Source: Crambe crambe (lineage: Eukaryota > Porifera > Demospongiae > Poecilosclerida > Crambeidae). Taken from it: a DNA stretch of 64,000 bases. The notes under the pieces are model-generated. The model did not search any database. It saw nothing but the letters and a program-made list of their open reading frames with translations, and was not told the origin of the DNA. The DNA lies in contig OZ004591.1 of the NCBI GenBank assembly GCA_963924555.1, positions 3,658,001 through 3,722,000 on the forward strand. The letters run 5' to 3'. The position numbers were made by a program, and so were the translations under genes. Positions 24,201 through 39,200 of this stretch are shown in pieces. Numbering within the stretch: position 1 is the first letter of the stretch; every line of letters starts with the position of its first letter.

Positions 24201-27200
24201 CACTCTGAATGGTGAATGAGGAATCCTCCTGTCATTCCAAGTGATATCAAACATATGGATTCCAACTACTTCTGGCACGTGCTGAACGGTGTGAGTGCCG
24301 TCATTATTGTTGGTGACAGTGAGCTCTCCAGCTTTCCCTTTCTTGGGAGGGATGACTTTCACCTTCAGTTGAGAGATGCCTGCATTGGTGGTGTCCACAA
24401 TGAAACTGGAAGGCTCGAGTATATAAGCTTCTGCTTGAACTTCATGTACAACTACCGCATGAGGATTTGGTGCAGAAGCATAGCGAATGGAAATAGGACT
24501 GTTTGGAATTTCTTTTTTCCTCAAATAGATGTGAAGAGAATAGAGCCCTGGTGTTTTGGGTCTGAAGAAGAAACTGAACTTGCCCTTCTCCACTTTGGTG
24601 ATGGTGCCCTTGAGGCGGACACCAGAATCATTGTGGATAACTTGGCAGCTTAGGTCAGCCAATATGGCATCCAAATACACTATGTGTGTGATGTGTTTGC
24701 CATTGGGATACACAGGAATGGGTTCAACTTGAAACAAGAGGGGTGAGTTAGGAATTTCCTCACCAGACCAAGCCAAATTTAGAGTGTGTGTACCGGGAGC
24801 ACTAGGAATGTAAGTAACGTCTAGTATGTGCTTCTCCATGGGATTAGGTTTAGCTTCGAGAATGGATTCACCGCTGGGAGACTTATCTCTGATAGTAAGC
24901 TTTCCATTTCCAGCTAGCCTTGTATCCACCATGAAGACAATCTTATTTCCCACATAAAATGAAGATGGGAGGAGTTCCAGGCCCTGTATCTTGCATTTAG
25001 GTGCAGCAGGAGGAGCATTCTTGATCTCTACCCGCAGAGGTGTGTTTGGTACTTGCTTATCATCCAATTTGGCATTGATTTCATAACATCCAGTGATTGC
25101 TTCAAACAGCGATTCAAAGGTATCATCGCCTACCATCATTGTTTCAACATCGAAAGTCTCTCTGGTCTTGGTATTAGTAGCTGTGACAACCAGGGCTCCA
25201 TTTTTCTGCTGGATTGTCCTGGCCTTAATGGAAATAACGATCACTTGATCTGCAGTGGTAGAGATGTTACCAGAGGTAGGAAATTGTATATTCTGCCTTT
25301 CTCCTGTGCGGTCCATTAAGTAGAGCTTAGCAATCATTTGCTTATCTGCAATTTTCTTAACTTCCAGCTTGAATGGACTGTTGGGGATGGGTATTCCTGA
25401 CCAGAGTATGAGGATGGTGTAGGAGTCTGCAGCATCTGGAATGAAGACTATGGTGTAAGTTCCATCTCCATTGTAGCTCACCCTTGCACTTCCTTTCTCT
25501 TTCTTTTTTGATCCAATGGTTTTTACTTGTAGTTCCCCATCACCTGCTTCTTTAACATCAATAACAAACTTTAGTTCTTCCCCTACAAAGCAGTGGTTGT
25601 CGAGACCTATGACCTTGCAGGCCTCAGGTTTGGCAGGTTTCCCATACTGGATAACAAAAGGGCTGATGGGTAGTTCCTGTTCATTTGAATATATGTATAT
25701 GAGATACAATCCGGAGATCTCAGGACTGAAGCTGATCTGGTACTTTCCCTTTTGAATTTTGCTAAATTGTCCTTTCATTTGTGCTCCAGTATTGTTGCAG
25801 ATGATCTTGACTTTGAGGTCACTCTGCTTGCTGTCTGAATAGAATTCTTTGACAACAGTTTTTCCATAGTAGAAGAGCTCTGTTTTGCTCACATTAAAGG
25901 AAAAGAAGTCGAAACTAGATCCTGGTATTGGTTTTCCAGCCCAAGTGAAATCAAGATAGTGGTAGCCATGTGAGTAGGGAATGTACTCGATTTCAATAAT
26001 GGCTTTCTCTCCAGTTCTTTCACGAGTTTTGAGGATGGATTTGTTATTATCATCTGCTGGGCGACGTGAAATGACTTCCAGTTTACCATCTCCTGCATCA
26101 CTGGTGTCAATCAAGAGAGTAATTCGCTTCCCCATTTCGATAACTCCAGATAAATCTTCACGGCCAATGATCTTGCACTTGGAGGGATCAGTTCGAGGCA
26201 TCACATAGACGACTACGAATGGAGTGTTGGGCACGTCAATGCCATTGAGTTTGATGGTCACTAGGTAGCGGTCAGGCTTCGATGGATTGAAGCGAACGAG
26301 GAATGTTTCATCAGGAGGCCTTGAGATATTCACCAATGCTTCTCCAGTCACATCTCCAATGATAGTGGCTGTCAGCTTCCCATTCCTCTGTTCTTCACTC
26401 TCTGGTGTGACCTTGATGTGAAGAGTTTGGCCAATAAACTTGGTGACCTCATTGAGCAGATTGTATTGAGGGATGTGCTCTTCCACATTTTCATCTATAG
26501 GAACCACTATAGAACCCCTTGGACGAGATTTTCCACCCTTTACTTCCTTTTCAATAACAGACACATTGAAAGGACTGCCTGGAATATTCTCATCTGACCA
26601 CTGGACATTGAATATGTGCTCTCCAGGTACATTGGGTACGAACTCCACATCAAATGTTTTATCTTTATTTTGCACAACATGGAATTCTGGTTCTGGCTCA
26701 TCTGGAATTGTGCTTGGTACTGTCACATTGAGGCGAAGTTTACCAATGCCAGCTTCTTTGGCATCCACTGTGAAAGATATCGGCTCATCTACAACATATG
26801 AAGTTGTGAGATCTCTCAACCTGCAATTTTCAGCTCTAGGTGGGCTTGGTAGGAATCGAAGATTGAAAGGACTTCCCTGAATGCTTTGGCCATTCAAAAG
26901 CAAGAAGAGAGAACACATTCCAGCAACTATAGGTGTGATCTTACAGGTGTAGATGCCATTACCCATATGGATAAGTTGTATATCAGCCTTTCCATCACCT
27001 CTCTGCTCCACCTGAATGGTTCCATGGCTAGCACTGGTTGCGTCTATCTTCACCTCCACTGTTGTACCAATAGGTATGGGATTTTCAAATACACTCAAGC
27101 TGATTGGGAGAATGAATACTTTATCTGACTCTGATAATTGCTGTGTTGTGACGATTTTGAATGGGCTGTTTTTGATGTTGCTGCCATTCTTCTTGACACT

Positions 27201-30200
27201 AACCAGATAATCCCCAGGGACTGTTGGAATGAATTTTAAACCATAAGAGCTTTCGATTTGGTTGACTGTGTCAAAAGTGCAAGGACCTTCTGGCCCATCA
27301 ATGTAAATGACCATGTCTTCGAGTGTCAAGGTATTGTCTCGTGGGATGAGAAGACAAGTAGGCTGCTTATATTCCACATCACTTGGAAGTGCTTCTTTTG
27401 GGTGTTTGAAATCAGGTGACAGATGCTTGAGATCTACAGCCTTAATGAGGAATGGGCTATCTCTGACTCCATCTTCATGAATGAGCAAATTGAGAATGTA
27501 GTCATCTGCCACAGTAGGAGTGAATTGGACTGAGCATTTCTTGTCTCTCATTTGTATGACTGGACGATCCCTGCTTTTTGTCTTCTGTGGTTCCACTGTA
27601 ACTTTGATGAAATCAGCTTCTTCATGCCTCCCAACATTTAACACGTCAAAGCACACAGTTTGACCGACTGGTACAATGGTGGTGTAAGGACCGAGGTTAC
27701 TCTTGATGAAAGGTACTCTCTTGCCCACTTCTACTCTGAATGGTGAATGAGGAATCCTCCTGTCATTCCAAGTGATGTCAAACATATGGATTCCCACTAC
27801 TTCCGGCACGTGCTGAACGGTGTGAGTGCCGTCATTGTTGTTGGTGACAGTGAGCTCTCCAGCTTTCCCTTTCTTGGGAGGGATGACTTTCACCTTCAGT
27901 TGAGAGATGCCTGCATTGGTGGTGTCCACAATGAAACTAGAAGGCTCGAGTATATAAGCTTCTGCTTGAACTTCATGTACAATAACTGCCTCAGGATTTG
28001 GTGCAGAAGCATAGCGGATAGAGATTGGACTGTTAAGAATTTCTTTCTGCTTCAAATAAATGTGAAGAGAATATAGTCCAGGTACAGTAGGTGTGAAGAA
28101 GAAACTGAACTTGCCTTCTCCCACTTTGGTGATTGTGCCCTTGAGTCGGATACCAGAATCATTGTGGATAACTTGGCAGCTTAGGTCAGGCAATATGGCA
28201 TCCAAATACACTATGTGTGTGATGTGTTTGCCATTGGGATACACGGGAATGGGTTCAACTTGAAACGAGAGAGGTGAGTTAGGAATTTCCTCACCAGACC
28301 AAGCCAAAGTTATGGTATGTGTACCAGGAGCATTTGGAACATAAGTGACATTAATCATGTGCTGTTCAGAAGTACGTGGCTTTGCTTTGATGATTGCAGG
28401 TGACTTGCTATTGATGATAAGCTCTCCATTGCCGGCTAGCCTGGTATCCACCACAAAGATGATCTTGTTGCCCACATAAAATAGAGATGGGAGAAGGTCC
28501 AGACCAAGAATCTTGCACCTGGAAGCAGCTGGGGAGGCAATCTTGAAATCCACTCCGAGTGGTGTGTTTGGAACTTGCTTGCTGTCCAGTTTAACATTGA
28601 GGACATAGCTTCCAGCAATGGAGGTGGTAAAGAGCACCTCAAAGGTATTGTCGTTGACCCTCACAGTTTCAACATCAATGCTCTCCCTGGTGGCTGTATT
28701 TGTTGCAGTAGCAATGATAGTTTCATCCTGCTGATAAACAGTTTGAGATTTCATGGTTAGAACTATTGTATTATCAGCAGTAGTAGAAATATTACCACCT
28801 ATTGGAAAGTTGATTTGCTGCCTTGTTCTTGCACGATCCATTGAGTAGAGTTTGGTGATAAGCTGCTTATCCATCATCTCTTCGACTTCCAAGTGGAATG
28901 GGGCATTTGGGATGAGATTATCGGACCAGAACACATATATATCGTAGCTACCAATTGTGTCTGGAGTGAAAACTACAGTGTAGGTTCCATCTCCATTATA
29001 GATCAATCTCACAGTTCCTTCAAGTTTTGTTTTGGATGCTATAGGTGTTACTCGCAGCTCGCCATCACCTGCCTCCTTGACGTCAACGATGAACTTGAGC
29101 TCTTCCCCCGAGAAGCAGTAGTTGTCGAGGTTAACAACTTTACAAGCTTCTGGTCTCGCAGGTCTCCCGTACCTGATGACATAAGGACTGGATGGAAGCT
29201 CTTTGTCATTGGCATAAAGGTGAACCAGGTATAGCCCAGACATCTCTGGACTGAAACTGATCCTGTACTTCCCCTTCTGGATCATGGTGATCTTTCCGTC
29301 TACAAGCTTGCCAGTTTCGCAGAAGATAATCTTGAACTTGAGGTCACTTAGTTTGTAGTTTGAGTGGAATTCCCTCGATGCAGCCTTTCCATTTATAACG
29401 AGATCTGTTTTGCTGGTGTCGGATGAAAAGAAGTAAAAACTGGACCGTGGAATTGGTTCTCCATCCCAAGTGAAGTCAATATAGTGGTAACCATGTGATT
29501 TGGGTGTGTAGTTTATTTCAAATACGGCCATCTCTCCAGGTCTCTGATGAATGTCCAGGATGGATCGGTTGCTATCATCTGCTGGTCGGCGGGTAACAAC
29601 CTCCAGTTTACCTGATCCTGCATCACTGGTGTCCACCAAGAGGGTGATTTGTCTTCCTACTTCAATCAGTCCATGGAAATCTTCACGGCCAATGATCTTA
29701 CACTTGGAGGGATCAGTTCGAGGCAGTATGTAAACAACTATGAAGGGAGTGTGTGGTATGTCAATACCATTGAGTTTGACGGTCACGAGGTAGCGATCGG
29801 GCTTTGATGGATTGAAGCGAACGAGGAAAGTTTCATCAGGAAGCCTTGAGATGTTCACCACAGCCTCTCCAGTCTTATCTCCAATGACGGTGGCTGTCAG
29901 CTTTCCATTCCTCTGTTCTTCACTCTCTGGTTTGACTTTGATATGAATGGCTCGGCCGATGTATTGAACGATCTCCTTGGTGGAGGATTGAGGGATGATC
30001 TCTTTAGTACCCTCGTCAATCTCGGGTTTCACTGGCTCATCTTCTTTTCCTGGAGAAGAGTAGCGAATGTGGATTGGACTGTTTGGGATCTCCTTCTTGT
30101 TGAGATAAATGTGAAGAGAGTAGAGTCCAGGGACTGTGGGTGCAAAGAAGAAATTGAATTTTCCCTTTCCTACTCTAGTGATAGTTCCCTTGATATGGGT

Positions 30201-33200
30201 GCCAGAGTCGTTGTGGATAATCTTACAGCTCAGTTCGCTCAAAATAGCATCCAGATAGATTATGTGAGTGATGTGCTTGCCACTGGGATATGTGGGAACA
30301 GGTTCAACCACAAAGGAAAGTGGTGAGTGAGGGATTTCTTCTCCAGACCAAATCAAACTCAGTGTGTGCGTGCCGGGGACAGCTGGAGCATATGTGACAT
30401 CAATGATGTGCTGGTCTGAGGGACGTGGCTTCGCTTCAATGTAGGCTTTGCCTTCTGATGTCTTGCCATTGATGACGAGTTCTCCACTGCCAGCCAACCT
30501 GGTATCCACTGTAAAGGAAATCTTGTTGCCCACGAAAAATTGTGCAGGAAGGAGTTCTAGGCCAAGAATCTTGCACCTGGAGGCAGCTGGGGAAGCGATC
30601 TTGAACTCTACTCCAAGTGGCGTGTTTGGTACTTGTTTGTCATCCAGTTTCACATCAAGTACATAGCTTCCAGCGATGGAGGTAGTAAAGAGAACTTCAA
30701 AGGTGTCATCGCTAACCATCACCGTTTCAACTTCAGTACTCTCTCTGGTGGACGTGTTTGTAGCCACTGCACTAAGGACCCCATTTCTCTGCTGTTCTGT
30801 TCTGGTCTTGATGGAGAAAACAACGGTCTGATCCGATGTTGTGCTGATGACACCTGCAGTTGGAAATTCTAAGTGCTTCCTTGTTCCAGCACGGTCCATC
30901 GAGTAGAGTTTGGTGATAAGTTGCTGTTTCACACTTTCTCTCACCTCCAGTTTGAATGGGCTGTTGAGGATGGGCATTCCTGACCAGAGTATGAAGATGG
31001 TATAGGTATCTGCGGTGTCCGGTTTGAAGATCACTGTGTAAGTTCCATCTCCATTGTAGATGACTTTGGCACTTCCTTCCACTTTCGTTTTTGATGCAAT
31101 GGTCCTGATTCGTAGCTCACCATCGCCTGCTTCTTTGACGTCTACAATGAATTTGAGCTCTTCCCCTGAGAAGCAGTGATTGTCGAGGTTAACGATTTTG
31201 CAGGCTTCTGGTCTGGCTTGTCTCCCGTACCGGATGACGAAAGGACTGGATGGAAGTTCCTCGTCATTGGCATAAAGGTAAACTAGGTACAACCCAGAGA
31301 TTTCTGGACTGAAGCTGATCCTGTACTTCCCCTTCTGGATCTTGGTGATCTTTCCGTCCACGAGTTTTCCAGTTTCACTGAAGACAATCTTGAATTTGAG
31401 GTCACTTAGTTTGTAGTCTGAGTGGAATTCCCTCGATGCAGCCTTTCCATAGAAGAAGAGTTCTGTTTTGCTGGTGTCAGCTGAAAAGAAGTGGAAACTA
31501 GACCCTGGAATTGGTTTTCCGTCCCAAGTGAAGTCAAGGTAGTGGTAACCATGTGATTTGGGCGTGTAGCTTATTTCAAACACGGCCATCTCTCCAGGTC
31601 TTTGACGAATGTCCAGGATAGATCTGTTGTTGTCATCTGCTGGTCGGCGAGTAACAACCTCAAGTTTGCCAGTTCCTGCATCACTTGCATCAACCAACAG
31701 AGTGATCAGTCTTCCAAATTCGATCAGTTCATGGAAATCTTCACGACCGAGGATCTTGCACTTGGAGGGATCAGTTCGAGGCATCTTGTAGATGACTACA
31801 AAGGGAGTGTGTGGCACATCAATACCATTGAGTTTGACAGTCACGAGGTAGCGATCGGGTTTTGATGGATTGAAGCGAATGAGGAAAGTTCCATCAGGAA
31901 GTCTCGAGATATTCACCAATGCCTCTCCAGTCCTCTCGCCAATGACAGTGGCCATCAGCTTTCCATTCCTCTGTTCTTCACTTTCTGGTGTGACTTTGAT
32001 GTTAATAGCTCGGCCAATGTATTGAATGATCTCCTTGGTGGAGGACTGAGGGATGATCTCTTTGGTACCCTCGTCAATCTCGGGTTCCACTTGCTCATCT
32101 TCCTTTCCTGGAGAAGAGTAGCGAATGTGGATTGGACTGTTTGGGATCTCTTTCTTGTTGAGATAAATGTGAAGAGAGTAGAGTCCAGGAACCGTGGGTG
32201 CAAAGAAGAAACTGAACTTTCCCTTTTCTACTCTAGTGATAGTTCCCTTGATATGGGTGCCAGAGTCATTGTGGATAATCTTACAGCTCAGTTCGCTCAA
32301 AATAGCATCCAGATAGATTATGTGAGTGATGTGCTTGCCACTGGGATATGTGGGAACAGGTTCCACCACAAAGGAGAGTGGTGAGTGAGGGATTTCTTCT
32401 TCAGACCAAATCAAATTCAGTGTGTGCATGCCAGGGACGGTTAGAGCATAGGTGACATCAATGATGTGCTGGTCTGAGTGACGTGACTTTGCTTCAATGT
32501 AGGCTTTGCCTTCTGATGTCTTACCGCTGATGACGAGTTCTCCACTGCCAGCCAACCTGGTATCCACTGTAAAGGAAATCTTGTTGCCCACGAAAAATTG
32601 TGCAGGAAGGAGTTCTAGGCCCAGAATCTTGCACCTGGAGGCAGTTGGGGAAGCGATCTTGAAATCTACTCCGAGTGGCGTGTTTGGTACTTGTTTGTCA
32701 TCCAGTTTCACATCAAGTACATAGCTTCCAGCGATGGAGGTAGTAAAGAGAACTTCAAAGGTGTCGTCGCTGACCATCATAGTTTCAAGGTTGGTACTCT
32801 CTCTGGTGGACGTGTTTGTAGCTACTGCACTAAGGACCCCATTTTTCTGCTGTTCTGTTCTGGTCTTGATGGAAAGAACAATGGTCTGATCCGATGTTGT
32901 GCTGATGACACCTGCAGTTGGAAATTCAAAGTGCCTCCTTGTTCCAGCACGGTCCATCAAGTAGAGTTTGGTGATAAGCTGCTGTTTCACATTTTCTCTT
33001 ACCTCCAATTTGAATGGGCTGTTGAGGATGGGCATTCCTGACCAGAATATGAAGATGGTATAGGTATCTGCGGTGTCCGGTTTGAAGATCACTGTGTAAG
33101 TTCCATCTCCATTGTAGATGACTTTGGCACTTCCTTCCACTTTCGTTTTTGATGCAATGGTCCTGATTCGTAGCTCACCATCGCCTGCCTCTTTGACATC

Positions 33201-36200
33201 TACAATGAATTTGAGCTCTTCCCCTGAGAAGCAGTGGTTGTCGAGGTTAACGATTTTGCAGGCTTCTGGTCTGGCTTGTCTCCCGTACCGGATGACGAAA
33301 GGACTGGATGGAAGTTCTTCGTCATTGGCATAAAGGTGAACTAGGTACAACCCAGAGATTTCTGGACTGAAGCTGATCCTGTACTTCCTCTTCTGGATCA
33401 TGGTGATCTTTCCATCCACGAGTTTTCCAGTTTCACTGAAGACAATCTTGAATTTGAGGTCACTTAGTTTGTAGTCTGAGTGGAATTCCCTCGATGCAGC
33501 CTTTCCATAGAAGAAGAGTTCTGTTTTGCTGGTATCAGCTGAAAAGAAGTGGAAACTAGACCCTGGAATTGGTTTTCCGTCCCAAGTGAAGTCAAGGTAG
33601 TGGTAACCATGTGATTTGGGCGTGTAGCTTATTTCAAACACGGCCATCTCTCCAGGTCTTTGACGAATGTCCAGGATGGATCTGTTGTTGTCATCTGCTG
33701 GTCGGCGAGTAACAACCTCAAGTTTGCCAGTTCCTGCATCACTTGCATCAACCAACAGAGTGATCAGTCTTCCCAATTCGATCAGTCCATTGAAGTCTTC
33801 ACGACCGAGGATCTTGCACTTGGAGGGATCAGTTTGAGGTATCACGTAGACGACTACAAAGGGAGTGTGTGGTACGTCAATACCATTGAGTTTGACGGTC
33901 ACGAGGTAGCGATCGGGCTTTGATGGATTGAAGTGAACGAGGAAAGTTTCATCAGGAAGCTTCGAGATGTTCACCACTGCCTCTCCAGTCCTCTCTCCAA
34001 TGACAGTGGCCGTCAGCTTTCCATTCTTCTGTTCTTCACTCTCTGGTTTGACTTTGATGTGAATGGCTCGGCCAATGTATTGAACGATCTCCTTGGTGGT
34101 GGACTGAGGGATGATCTCTTTGGTTCCTTCGTCAATCTCGGGTTTCACTGGCTCATCTTTTTTTCCTGGAGAAGAGTAGCGAACATGGATTGGACTGTTT
34201 GGGATCTCCTTCTTGTTGAGATAAATGTGAAGAGAGTAGAGTCCAGGAACTGTGGGTGCAAAGAAGAAACTGAACTTGCCCTTTTCTACTCTAGTGATAG
34301 TTCCCTTGATATGGGTGCCAGAGTCGTTGTGGATTATCACACACCTCAGTTCGCTCAAAATGGCATCCAGATAGATTATGTGAGTGATATGCTTGCCACT
34401 GGGATATGTGGGAACAGGTTCCACCACAAAGGAGAGTGGTGAGTGAGGGATTTCTTCTTCAGACCAAATCAAACTCAGTGTGTGCATGCCAGGGACGGTT
34501 AGAGCATAGGTGACATCAATGATGTGCTGGTCTGAGTGACGTGGCTTTGCTTCAATGTAGGCTTTGCCTTCTGATGTTTTACCACTGATGACGAGTTCTC
34601 CACTGCCAGCCAACCTGGTATCCACTGTAAAGGAAATCTTGTTGCCCACGAAAAATTGTGCAGGAAGGAGTTCTAGGCCCAGAATCTTGCACCTGGAGGC
34701 AGCTGGGGAAGCGATTTTGAAATCTACTCCGAGTGGCGTGTTTGGTACTTGTTTTCCATCCAGTTTCACATCAAGTACATAGCTTCCAGCGATGGAGGTA
34801 GTAAAGAGAACTTCAAAGGTGTTGTCGCTGACCATCACCGTTTCAACATCAGTGCTCTCTCCAGTGGATTTGTTTGTAGCCACTGCACTAAGGACCCCAT
34901 TTCTCTGCTGTTCTGTTCTGGTCTTGATGGAGAAAACAACGGTCTGATCCGATGTTGTGCTGATGACACCTGCAGTTGGAAATTCTAAGTGCTTCCTTGT
35001 TCCAGCACGGTCCATCGAGTAGAGTTTGGTGATAAGCTGCTGCTCCACACTTTCTCTCACCTCCAGTTTGAATGGGCTGTTGAGGATGGGCATTCCTGAC
35101 CAGAGTATGAAGATGGTATAGGTATCGGCGGTGTCCGGTTTGAAGATCACTGTGTAAGTTCCATCTCCATTGTAGATGACTTTGGCACTTCCTTCCACTT
35201 TCGTTTTTGATGCAATGGTCCTGATTCGTAGCTCACCATCGCCTGCCTCAGTGACGTCTACAATGAATTTGAGCTCTTCCCCTGAGAAGCAGTGGTTGTC
35301 GAGGTTAACGATTTTGCAGGCTTCTGGTCTGGCTTGTCTCCCGTACCGGATGACGAAAGGACTGGATGGAAGTTCCTCATCAGTGGCATAAAGGTGAACT
35401 AGGTACAACCCAGAGATTTCTGGACTGAAGCTGATCCTGTACTTCCCCTTCTGGATCATGGTGATCTTTCCGTCCATGAGTTTTCCAGTTTCACTGAAGA
35501 TAATCTTGAATTTAAGGTCACTTAGTTTGTAGTCTGAGTGGAACTCCCTCGATGCAGCCTTTCCATAGAAGAAGAGTTCTGTTTTGCTGGTGTCAGCTGA
35601 AAAGAAGTGGAAACTAGACCCTGGAATTGGTTTTCCGTCCCAAGTGAAGTCAAGGTAGTGGTAACCATGTGATTTGGGCGTGTAGCTTATTTCAAACACG
35701 GCCATCTCTCCAGGTCTTTGACGAATGTCCAGGATAGATCTGTTGTTGTCATCTGCTGGTCGGCGAGTAACAACCTCCAATTTTCCAGTTCCTGCATCAT
35801 TTGCATCAACCAACAGAGTGATCAGTCTTCCCAATTCGATCAGTCCATTGAAGTCTTCACGACCAAGAATCTTGCACTTGGAGGGATCAGTTCGAGGCAT
35901 CTTGTAGATGACTACAAAGGGAGTGTGTGGCACATCAATACCATTGAGTTTGACAGTCACGAGGTAGCGATCGGGTTTTGATGGATTGAAGCGAATGAGG
36001 AATGTTTCGTCAGGAAGTCTCGAGATATTCACCAATGCCTCTCCAGTCCTCTCGCCAACGACGGTGGCTGTCAGCTTTCCATTCCTCTGTTCTTCACTCT
36101 CTGGTGTGACTTTGATGTTTATAGCTCGGCCAATGTAGTGAATGATCTCCTTGGTGGAGGACTGAGGGATGATCTCTTTGGTACCCTCGTCAATCTCGGG

Positions 36201-39200
36201 TTCCACTTGCTCATCTTCCTTTCCTGGAGAAGAGTAGCGAATGTGGATTGGACTGTTTGGGATCTCTTTCTTGTTGAGATAAATGTGAAGGGAGTAGAGT
36301 CCAGGAACTGTGGGTGCAAAGAAGAAACTGAACTTTCCCTTTTCTACTCTAGTGATAGTTCCCTTGATATGGGTGCCAGAGTCATAGTGGATAATCTTAC
36401 AGCTCAGTTCGCTCAAAATAGCATCCAGATAGATTATGTGAGTGACGTGCTTGCCGCTGGGATATGTGGGAACAGGTTCCACCACAAAGGAGAGTGGTGA
36501 GTGAGGGATTTCTTCTTCAGACCAAATCAAACTCAGTGTGTGCATGCCAGGGACGGTTAGAGCATAGGTGACATCAATGATGTGCTGGTCTGAGTGACGT
36601 GACTTTGCTTCAATGTAGGCTTTGCCTTCTGATGTCTTACCACTGATGACGAGTTCTCCACTGCCAGCCAACCTGGTATCCACTGTAAAGGAAATCTTGT
36701 TGCCCACGAAAAATTGTGCAGGAAGGAGTTCTAGGCCCAGAATCTTGCACCTGGAGGCAGCTGGGGAAGCGATCTTGAAATCTACTCCGAGTGGCGTATT
36801 TGGTACTTGTTTGTCATCCAGTTTAACATCAAGCACATAGCTTCCAGCGATGGAGGTAGTAAAGAGAACTTCAAAGGTGTCGTCGCTGACCATCATAGTT
36901 TCAAGGTTGGTACTCTCTCTGGTGGACGTGTTTGTAGCTACTGCACTAAGGACCCCATTTCTCTGCTGTTCTGTTCTGGTCTTGATGGAGAGAACAATGG
37001 TTTGATCTGATGTTGTGCTAATGACACCTGCAGTTGGAAATTCTAAGTGCTTCCTTGTTCCAGCACGGTCCATCGAGTAGAGTTTGGTGATAAGCTGCTG
37101 TTTCACACTTTCTCTCACCTCCAGTTTGAATGGGCTGTTGAGGATGGGCATACCTGACCAGAGTATGAAGATGGTATAGGTATCGGCGGTTTCTGGTTTG
37201 AAGATTACTGTGTAAGTTCCATCTCCATTGTAGATGACTTTGGCACTTCCTTCCACTTTCGTTTTTGATGCAATGGTCCTGATTCGTAGCTCACCATCGC
37301 CTGCCTCAGTGACGTCTACAATGAATTTGAGCTCTTCCCCTGAGAAGCAGTGGTTGTCGAGGTTAACGACTTTGCAGGCTTCTGGTCTGGCTTGTCTCCC
37401 GTACCGGATGACGAAAGGACTGGATGGAAGTTCCTCGTCATTGGCATAAAGGTGAACTAGGTACAACCCAGAGATTTCTGGACTGAAGCTGATCCTGTAC
37501 TTCCCCTTCTGGATCATGGTGATCTTTCCATCCACGAGTTTTCCAGTTTCACTGAAGACAATCTTGAATTTGAGATCACTTAGTTTGTAGTCTGAGTGGA
37601 ATTCCCTCGATGCAGCCTTTCCATAGAAGAAGAGTTCTGTTTTGCTGGTGTCAGCTGAAAAGAAGTGGAAACTAGACCCTGGAATTGGTTTTCCGTCCCA
37701 AGTGAAGTCAAGGTAGTGGTAACCATGTGATTTGGACGTGTAGCTTATTTCGAACATGGCCATCTCTCCAGGTTTTTGACGAATGTCCAGGATAGATCTG
37801 TTGTTGTCATCTGCTGGTCGGCGAGTAACGACCTCCAATTTTCCAGTTCCTGCATCACTTGCATCAACCAACAGAGTGATCAGTCTTCCCAATTCAATCA
37901 GTCCATTGAAGTCTTCACGACCGAGGATCTTGCACTTGGAGGGATCAGTTTGAGGTATCACGTAGACGGCTACAAAGGGAGTGTGTGGTACGTCAATACC
38001 ATTGAGTTCGACGGTCACGAGGTAGCGATCGGGCTTTGATGGATTGAAGCGAACGAGGAAAGTTTCATCAGGAAGCTTCGAGATGTTCACCACTGCCTCT
38101 CCAGTCCTCTCTCCAACAACAGTGGCCGTCAGCTTTCCATTCTTCTGTTCTTCACTCTCTGGTTTGACTTTGAGGTGAATGGCTTGGCCAATGTATTGAA
38201 CGATCTCCTTGGTGGTGGACTGAGGGATGATCTCTTTGGTTCCTTCGTCAATCTCGGGTTTCACTGGCTCATCTTCTTTTCCTGGAGATGAGTAGCGAAT
38301 ATGGATTGGACTGTTTGGGATCTCCTTCTTGTTGAGATAAATGTGAAGAGAGTAGAGTCCAGGAACTGTGGGTGCAAAGAAGAAACTGATTTTTCCCTTT
38401 TCTACTCTAGTGATAGTTCCCTTGATATGGGTGCCAGAGTCGTTGTGGATAATCTTACAGCTCAGTTCGCTCAAAATAGCATCCAGATAGATTATGTGAG
38501 TGATGTGCTTGCCACTGGGATATGTGGGAACAGGTTCCACCACAAAGGAGAGTGGTGAGTGAGGGATTTCTTCTCCAGACCAAATCAAACTCAGTGTGTG
38601 CGTGCCAGGGACAGTTAGAGCATAGGTGACATCAATGATATGCTGGTCTGAGGGATGTGGCTTCGCTTCAATGTAGGCTTTACCTTCTGATGTCTTGCCA
38701 CTGATGATGAGTTCTCCACTGCCAGCCAACCTGGTATCCACTGTAAAGGAAATCTTGTTGCCCACGAAAAATTGTGCAGGAAGGAGTTCCAAGCCTAGAA
38801 TCTTGCACCTGGAGGCAGCTGGGGAAGCGATCTTGAACTCTACTCCGAGTGGCGTGTTTGGTACTTGTTTTCCATCCAGTTTCACATCGAGTACATAGCT
38901 TCCAGCGATGGAGGTAGTAAAGAGAACTTCAAAGGTGTTGTCGCTGACCATCATCGTTTCAACATCAGTGCTCTCTCCAGTGGATTTGTTTGTAGCCACT
39001 GCACTAAGGACCCCATTTCTCTGCTGTTCTGTTCTGGTCTTGATGGAGAAAACAACGGTCTGATCCGATGTTGTGCTGATGACACCTGCAGTTGGAAATT
39101 CTAAGTGCTTCCTTGTTCCAGCACGGTCCATCGAGTAGAGTTTGGTGATAAGCTGCTGTTTCACACTTTCTCTCACCTCCAGTTTGAATGGGCTGTTGAG

